9,349 nucleotides of DNA, taken from Angelakisella sp. Lineage in GTDB: Bacteria > Bacillota > Clostridia > Oscillospirales > Ruminococcaceae. The notes under the pieces are model-generated. The model saw only the letters and a list, made by a program, of their open reading frames with translations. It did not search any database and was not told the DNA's origin. Positions 5,351 to 9,349 of this stretch are shown piece after piece. A program made the position numbers and the translations under genes. Position 1 is the stretch's first letter. Every line of letters begins with the position of its first letter. Location: NCBI GenBank assembly GCA_020024515.1, contig JAHHTR010000082.1, forward strand, positions 1-9,349, in the 5' to 3' direction.

Positions 5351-6986
5351 TACTGTAATATTCACAGTTAAGAGCAGGGTTTGTTAAAAGCATTACATTG
5401 TCAGCTATCTCTTTGAAAACTTTTGCGGGTTTATCCGCGCCGTTGCCTCCGCCTTCTTCAAGAATTGTAATTGCATATTTGGGTTCTTCGGTTGGGAAAA
5501 ATCCTGCAAACCAGCCATGCACAACTTCATGGTTATTTATAAATTGTCCTGTCTGTGCTGAACCTGTTTTCCCTGCACATATACAAAAGTCACTTTGTGC
5601 TTTTTTGCCACTGCCTTTAATTACTACATTAGATAGAAGTTCATTGAGTGTTTTTGCCGTTTTGGTTGAAAACACTCTTTCTTTTTTTTCTGGGGTTTGT
5701 TTATTATATATACTGTATCCGTCATTTGTAAGTCCTTTGTAGAGTGTAGGATTTACTGCATATCCGCCATTTGCAACAGTTGACATCATAGCGGTTATTT
5801 GTATTGGTGTGGCGGTAAGCTTACCTTGTCCAAAACATAAATTGCAAAATTCACCTCTTGTTATTTTATCTTTTTGTGGCATAGTGCCACTATTTGCCAC
5901 TATGCCTTCCACAAGTTTTATTTCTTTGCCAAAACCAATTTTTTTAGCAATATCAATTATTGAGTTTACACCGATCTTTTGACCGAGTTCTATAAAATAT
6001 ACATTACAGGAATGTGCCATAGCTTGCCACATATCTATCTCCCAGTGTCCCGAACGTTGATGACAACTAAAAGATACATCGTTGAGAGTATATTTACCGC
6101 TACATATTTCTTTATGTTCGGTAGTAATACCCTGTTCCAAAGCGGCGGCAGATATAATTGTTTTGAATGTGGAGCCTACGTTATATGCGGCTATTGCTCT
6201 ATTAAATAAAGCTCCGTTTTTATCGTTTACTGCTGTTTGCATATCGTTTTGTGAAAAAGTGGGTTTACTGACTATTGCCATTATCTCGCCTGTATTTATA
6301 TCCATAACAACACAAGCACCTTTTTTTATATTCGACATTGCCTTTTCGCTTATTTTTTGTATATCTTTATCAATAGTAAGAATTACACCACCTTGTGAAT
6401 ATTTACCGTAGCGTGTATCAACTATTTTTTCTATATCGTTGCCGAGTGCGTTACCATAAGCATTTACATTATAGGTTAATTTTACTTCACCGCCCATTTC
6501 TTTTAAAAAATCATTATAGCCTTTTTCAATTCCGTATACACCGTTTTTTTCGTTATTGAGATAGCCTATTATGTGTGGGGCAATTTGTTCGTCTTCGTAT
6601 CTTTCGGGAATTTGGTATACATTTAGCCCCAAAGACTCTGTAAAATGTTCATTGGTTACTATTTTTGTGGGTTTGCCACTTTCGAGTGATGGAAGTATGG
6701 CATTAAAATCATCATCATTTAATGTAGTTTTAAGTGTGGTAAGTACATTTGGCATAGGTATTACAGACAGAATATTGTGCACTTGTGTATTTACTATCGG
6801 TCGCAAGTGTCTATCATATATATATCCTCTTTGTTCACCGATATTTATTGAGTATAGGCTTTGATTTGAGGATACGGATTTATATGAATTAATACTGATG
6901 ATATTTATTATTTGCACATAAACAATCGAAAAAGACAATATAAGAAGGAAAAAAATAATAATAATTCTTTTGCCCATACTTTTCAT
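5343..6986 (-). CDS. Class B penicillin-binding protein (peptidoglycan transpeptidase)
   Basis: A 547-residue monofunctional D,D-transpeptidase that cross-links peptidoglycan stem peptides outside the membrane, of the FtsI/PBP2/SpoVD superfamily. Residues 7-30 are an N-terminal membrane anchor. RGYIYDR (53-59) is the family's conserved RGxIxDR motif opening the dimerisation domain. The transpeptidase domain spans about 200-530. It has GSTFK (271-275; nucleophile Ser272, Lys275), SCN (326-328) and KTGSAQT (473-479). It lacks a PASTA domain, and its length is normal for a short class B enzyme. The ATG at 6986 lies ten bases behind AAAGG; a second ATG at 6977 is further from that site. It may serve division, elongation or sporulation; the sequence alone does not say which. 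It converges on the carboxypeptidase gene with no intergenic base, and I see no terminator on its own strand. Confidence 0.9.
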   Translation of the reverse strand: MKSMGKRIIIIFFLLILSFSIVYVQIINIISINSYKSVSSNQSLYSINIGEQRGYIYDRHLRPIVNTQVHNILSVIPMPNVLTTLKTTLNDDDFNAILPSLESGKPTKIVTNEHFTESLGLNVYQIPERYEDEQIAPHIIGYLNNEKNGVYGIEKGYNDFLKEMGGEVKLTYNVNAYGNALGNDIEKIVDTRYGKYSQGGVILTIDKDIQKISEKAMSNIKKGACVVMDINTGEIMAIVSKPTFSQNDMQTAVNDKNGALFNRAIAAYNVGSTFKTIISAAALEQGITTEHKEICSGKYTLNDVSFSCHQRSGHWEIDMWQAMAHSCNVYFIELGQKIGVNSIIDIAKKIGFGKEIKLVEGIVANSGTMPQKDKITRGEFCNLCFGQGKLTATPIQITAMMSTVANGGYAVNPTLYKGLTNDGYSIYNKQTPEKKERVFSTKTAKTLNELLSNVVIKGSGKKAQSDFCICAGKTGSAQTGQFINNHEVVHGWFAGFFPTEEPKYAITILEEGGGNGADKPAKVFKEIADNVMLLTNPALNCEYYSKK

Positions 6987-7142
6987 ATAAACACAACCTT
7001 TATTTTTGTATTATTGATAGTATTGGTAATTATTAAAAATTTATACAATTATTAATATATTAATGAATAATTAGTAAAATATGTGCAATAATACTATTGA
7101 CAAATTATATTTTCCTGTGTAAAAAGACAAAATGTGTCAAAA

Positions 7143-7157
7143 ATGTATTTAATACAT
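7143..7157. promoter_or_regulatory. Perfect 15-base palindrome, possible operator
   Basis: ATGTATT-T-AATACAT is a perfect palindrome around one central base. It lies ten bases upstream of the candidate -35 element for the lysine leader, and the repeat TCAAAAA flanks it on both sides. The position suits a transcription factor, but no factor can be named and AT-rich palindromes occur by chance. Confidence 0.25.
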
Positions 7158-7166
7158 CAAAAACTA

Positions 7167-7195
7167 TTGATTTTTTAGACACAATATGCTAATAT
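7167..7195 (+). promoter_or_regulatory. Candidate promoter of the lysine riboswitch transcript
   Basis: TTGATT (7167-7172) is followed after 17 bases by TAATAT (7190-7195), which is preceded by TGC, making an extended -10. Transcription would begin near 7202, about 60 bases before the riboswitch. A perfect TTGACA at 7097 lacks a good -10 partner. A TATAAT at 7193 would need a 20-base spacer from the same -35. Confidence 0.4.
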
Positions 7196-7261
7196 AATTT
7201 AGTCGTCCATATTTAGTGAAAATGTGGATTTAAAATTTAATAATTTTAAAATCTTTTGATT

Positions 7262-7418
7262 TGGATAGAGGTTGCGGTAATTAAAAGTAACTACACAATA
7301 ATGTGGCAACAGTTGTTAGTGAAAGGAATTATCGCCGAAACAAATATTTTTGCCAAAGATGTTTGTTGGGACGTTATAGAATATGTAGCGTACTGTCACA
7401 TTTGTGGAGTGCTATCGT
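7262..7418 (+). ncRNA. Lysine riboswitch (L box)
   Basis: The aptamer shows the conserved L-box landmarks in order. GATAGAGGTTGCG (7264-7276) provides the 5' side of P1 and the first core segment. AGTGAAAGGA precedes ATCGCCGAAACAAAT, the hallmark GCCGAAGC-like element. The P4 arm AACAAAT/GTTTGTT comes next. ACTGTCA then leads to TGGAGTGCTATC (7405-7416), whose CTATC closes P1 with GATAG. Lysine binding stabilises P1 and the five-way junction. The aptamer lies immediately upstream of a transporter gene, so lysine should shut off its synthesis. I compared with the Bacillus subtilis lysC leader from memory; no covariance search was run. Confidence 0.92.
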
Positions 7419-7431
7419 TTTTAATGCTTAT

Positions 7432-7485
7432 AACGGCATTGTGATGTTTCCATAAGTGAGATATTGCAGTGCTGTTTTTTTATTT
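7432..7485 (+). terminator. Riboswitch-controlled rho-independent terminator
   Basis: The arms 7432-7448 and 7460-7476 pair over about 17 positions, including several G-U pairs, around an 11-base loop. Seven consecutive T residues (7475-7481) overlap and follow the 3' arm. AATGC (7423-7427) can pair with GCATT (7436-7440) and so withdraw the 5' arm as an antiterminator. This fits transcriptional attenuation: lysine bound means the terminator forms. Confidence 0.7.
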
Positions 7486-7590
7486 GTCAGTAATACTGCA
7501 ATAGAGCTTATGGTTATAAAAAAACACTTCTCATAAAATCTAATAGAATTTATTTAATTATTAAAAATTTTAAAAGTACAAAGGAGAAGT
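7450..7590 (+). promoter_or_regulatory. Secondary pairings between terminator and start codon
   Basis: Three further pairings lie downstream. CCATAAG plus ATTGCAGT (7450-7470) pair with ACTGCAAT plus CTTATGG (7495-7513) and would undo the terminator. GTTTTTTTAT (7474-7483) pairs perfectly with ATAAAAAAAC (7516-7525). ACTTCTC (7526-7532) is complementary to GAGAAGT (7584-7590), which overlaps the ribosome binding site AAAGGAG. They suggest an extra, possibly translational, level of control, but none is tested. Confidence 0.4.
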
Positions 7591-7597
7591 CGTTAAA

Positions 7598-9145
7598 ATG
7601 GAAGGTATTAACGTCGGGTGGATATCAATTTTGCCACCTATTATCGCAATCGCTCTTGCATTAATTACAAAAGAGGTTATTTCATCACTGGTTATAGGAA
7701 TATTGTCGGGTTCGATAATATATGCCCTATTGTCACCTGCAACGACAAATGTTATAGGAACTGTGTTTGATGGAACACTATTTGCTTTAACAAACAATTT
7801 TTCAATACCCATAATTATATTTTTGGGTCTGTTGGGTTCACTTGTATATATTATTACAAAAGCGGGTGGCTCACGTGCATATGGAGAATGGGCGGCAAAG
7901 AAAATTAAAACTCGTGTCGGAGCACAGTTTGCCACATTCTTTTTGGGAATACTTATATTTATTGATGACTATTTTAATTGTTTGACAGTTGGTACTGTTA
8001 TGAAACCTGTAACAGACAAACACAAAATATCACGTGTAAAACTTGCATATATTATAGATGCAACAGCAGCGCCTATCTGTATAATCGCACCTATTTCATC
8101 TTGGGCGGCATCTGTTATGGTGTATATGGAAGGCTCCGGAATAAATGGAATGGCAGCTTTTATAAAAGCTATTCCGTTTAATTTATATGCTGTGCTTACA
8201 ATAGTTATGGTACTGGTACTGTGCTTTACAAATTTAGAGTTTGGTTCTATGGCAAAGCATGAAAGACTTGCTATGGAAAAAGGTGATTTATCAATTTCAA
8301 AAAACACTGAGGAAATAAAAGAAGATGATATATCATCAAAAGGAACAGTATTTGACTTAGTTATTCCTATTTTGGGTTTGGTTGTATTTTCAATAATTGC
8401 TATGCTGTATGTTGGTGGTTATTTTAATGGTAATATGACAATTTTTCAGGCATTTGGAAATACACAGGCTGCCATTGCGATAACTTATGGTGCAATAGCC
8501 GCACTCATACTTACATTTTTACTTTATGTTCCACGTAAACTTATGAATTTCAAAGAGTTTATGGACGGTATGGGCAAAGGTGTAGGCACAATGACACAGG
8601 CTTTTATTATTCTTACTCTTGCATGGGGTATGGGTACTGTATGTCGTGATATGCTGGGTACAGGCGAATATGTTGGTAATCTGGTAAAAAATTCAAATAT
8701 GACAGGCTCGTTTATTCCGATAATAATATTTATAGTAGCTGCCTTTCTATCATTTTCTATGGGTACATCTTGGGGTACTTTCGGTATACTTATCCCAATA
8801 ATAATAGATATTTGTACAGCCATTGCACCGGAACTTATGATTGTATCATTATCGGCAACTCTTGCCGGTTCTGTTTTTGGAGACCACTGTTCACCAATAT
8901 CTGATACAACAATTTTGTCATCAACAGGTGCGGGTTGTAATCACATTGACCATGTAAGTACACAGATGTATTATAGTATAGTAGTAGCAGCTTGTTGTAT
9001 AGTTGGCTATTTAATAGCAGGTTTTACAAAAAATATATACCTAACATTAGGTACATCAATAGTAATGTTGCTTGTATTATTAAAAGTTTTGCATACAGTA
9101 ACAGAAAAAAGAAAAGTAGATATAAAAATAAAAGGTGTAAAGTGA
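7598..9145 (+). CDS. lysW: NhaC-family antiporter, probable lysine transporter (LysW type)
   Basis: A 515-residue polytopic membrane protein of the NhaC Na+/H+ antiporter family (PF03553), with about eleven hydrophobic segments and a charged cytoplasmic loop at about 215-250. Family signatures are FIDDYFNCLTVG (121-132), ATAAPICIIAPISSWAA (155-171), SMGTSWGTFG (387-396) and GSVFGDHCSPISDTT (424-438). These polar and acidic residues inside membrane segments are expected to form the ion and substrate path. NhaC relatives exchange Na+ or H+ for organic solutes. The lysine riboswitch in the leader points to lysine, as in the NhaC-type LysW transporters predicted by comparative genomics. Direction of transport is not shown, but lysine-off control favours uptake. 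The ATG follows AAAGGAG (7580-7586). The symbol follows that usage and is not the unrelated LysW carrier protein of Thermus. Confidence 0.85.
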   Translation: MEGINVGWISILPPIIAIALALITKEVISSLVIGILSGSIIYALLSPATTNVIGTVFDGTLFALTNNFSIPIIIFLGLLGSLVYIITKAGGSRAYGEWAAKKIKTRVGAQFATFFLGILIFIDDYFNCLTVGTVMKPVTDKHKISRVKLAYIIDATAAPICIIAPISSWAASVMVYMEGSGINGMAAFIKAIPFNLYAVLTIVMVLVLCFTNLEFGSMAKHERLAMEKGDLSISKNTEEIKEDDISSKGTVFDLVIPILGLVVFSIIAMLYVGGYFNGNMTIFQAFGNTQAAIAITYGAIAALILTFLLYVPRKLMNFKEFMDGMGKGVGTMTQAFIILTLAWGMGTVCRDMLGTGEYVGNLVKNSNMTGSFIPIIIFIVAAFLSFSMGTSWGTFGILIPIIIDICTAIAPELMIVSLSATLAGSVFGDHCSPISDTTILSSTGAGCNHIDHVSTQMYYSIVVAACCIVGYLIAGFTKNIYLTLGTSIVMLLVLLKVLHTVTEKRKVDIKIKGVK

Positions 9146-9196
9146 AATAGTGTAAAAATATAGATACCGTGCTACTACGAAAAATAAAGAATAAAA

Positions 9197-9245
9197 AGAA
9201 ATGGTTGTCAAACTTGTGTGGAGTTTTGACAGATATTTCTTTTTT
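9197..9245 (+). terminator. Terminator after the lysine transporter gene
   Basis: AGAAAT (9197-9202) pairs with ATTTCT (9235-9240) and TGTCAAA (9206-9212) with TTTGACA (9225-9231), with a small internal loop between them. A T-run (9240-9245) follows. It lies about 50 bases after the stop codon. Confidence 0.75.
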
Positions 9246-9260
9246 GATAACAATATAAGC

Positions 9261-9297
9261 AAAAAAGCAACTGTTAATTTTAATTGATTAACAGTTG
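9261..9297 (-). terminator. Minus-strand terminator for a gene entering from the right
   Basis: CAACTGTTAAT (9268-9278) and ATTAACAGTTG (9287-9297) form a perfect 11-bp stem with an 8-base loop. On the minus strand a T-run follows (plus-strand A-run 9261-9266); on the plus strand none does. A minus-strand frame open to the right edge and reading HKRFFLYCPHKLEQFNC stops at 9288, inside the stem. It may be the end of that gene, but I do not recognise it. Confidence 0.65.
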
Positions 9298-9349
9298 AAC
9301 TGCTCCAATTTGTGCGGACAGTACAAAAAGAACCTCTTATGGTATGGAA

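Noticed and set aside
7256..7444. 62-residue plus-strand frame
   Set aside because: It lies within the lysine aptamer, whose conserved bases account for the sequence.
7570..7935. Minus-strand frames opposite the transporter and other long genes
   Set aside because: Shadows of a clearly coding frame on the opposite strand.
9080..9262. 60-residue minus-strand frame after the transporter
   Set aside because: It spans the transporter's 3' end and terminator, is low-complexity and has no binding site.
1..9349. CRISPR arrays, tRNA or rRNA genes, transposases, toxin-antitoxin or defence modules
   Set aside because: I saw no spaced repeats, no cloverleaf or rRNA motifs, and no protein with such domains.

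Overview
The window is very AT-rich and reads as chromosome of a low-GC Firmicute, most likely class Clostridia. The evidence is strong GGAGG-type ribosome binding sites, several GTG starts, hairpin-plus-T-run terminators, an L-box (lysine) riboswitch, a YjdF/DUF2992 remnant, and clostridial-type cell-wall enzymes. I see no prophage, CRISPR array, insertion sequence or restriction/defence gene. No wholly new system stands out. The main interest is in RNA regulation and in gene decay.

Left part (1-1323): a 5'-truncated DUF2752 membrane protein gene is followed by two tandem paralogous TM2-domain genes. Each TM2 gene has its own terminator, and the second has its own promoter. The first copy aligns with the second over its whole length, but the ATG of copy 2 corresponds to ATA in copy 1.

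Middle-left (1300-2980): a decay zone. On the minus strand lies a broken yjdF (DUF2992) gene with an amber codon, a frameshift and a later ochre codon. It still has a structured leader that I read as a yjdF-type riboswitch. On the plus strand lies a methyl-accepting chemotaxis protein pseudogene that has lost its N-terminus, HAMP region and most of its signalling hairpin. It also carries a stop codon and a frameshift. A long bidirectional terminator closes this zone.

Middle (3080-6986): three envelope genes. A membrane-anchored polysaccharide deacetylase (minus) is divergent from a secreted D-Ala-D-Ala carboxypeptidase (plus). The carboxypeptidase in turn is convergent, with no gap at all, with a class B penicillin-binding protein (minus). 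Together they would modify glycan strands, trim stem peptides and cross-link peptidoglycan.

Right part (6987-9349): a 611-base leader carries a lysine riboswitch, a rho-independent terminator and further competing pairings. It precedes an NhaC-family transporter that, by its riboswitch, is a lysine transporter of the LysW type. The gene ends at a terminator. A second hairpin beside the right edge has its T-run on the minus strand, so another minus-strand gene probably comes in from the right.
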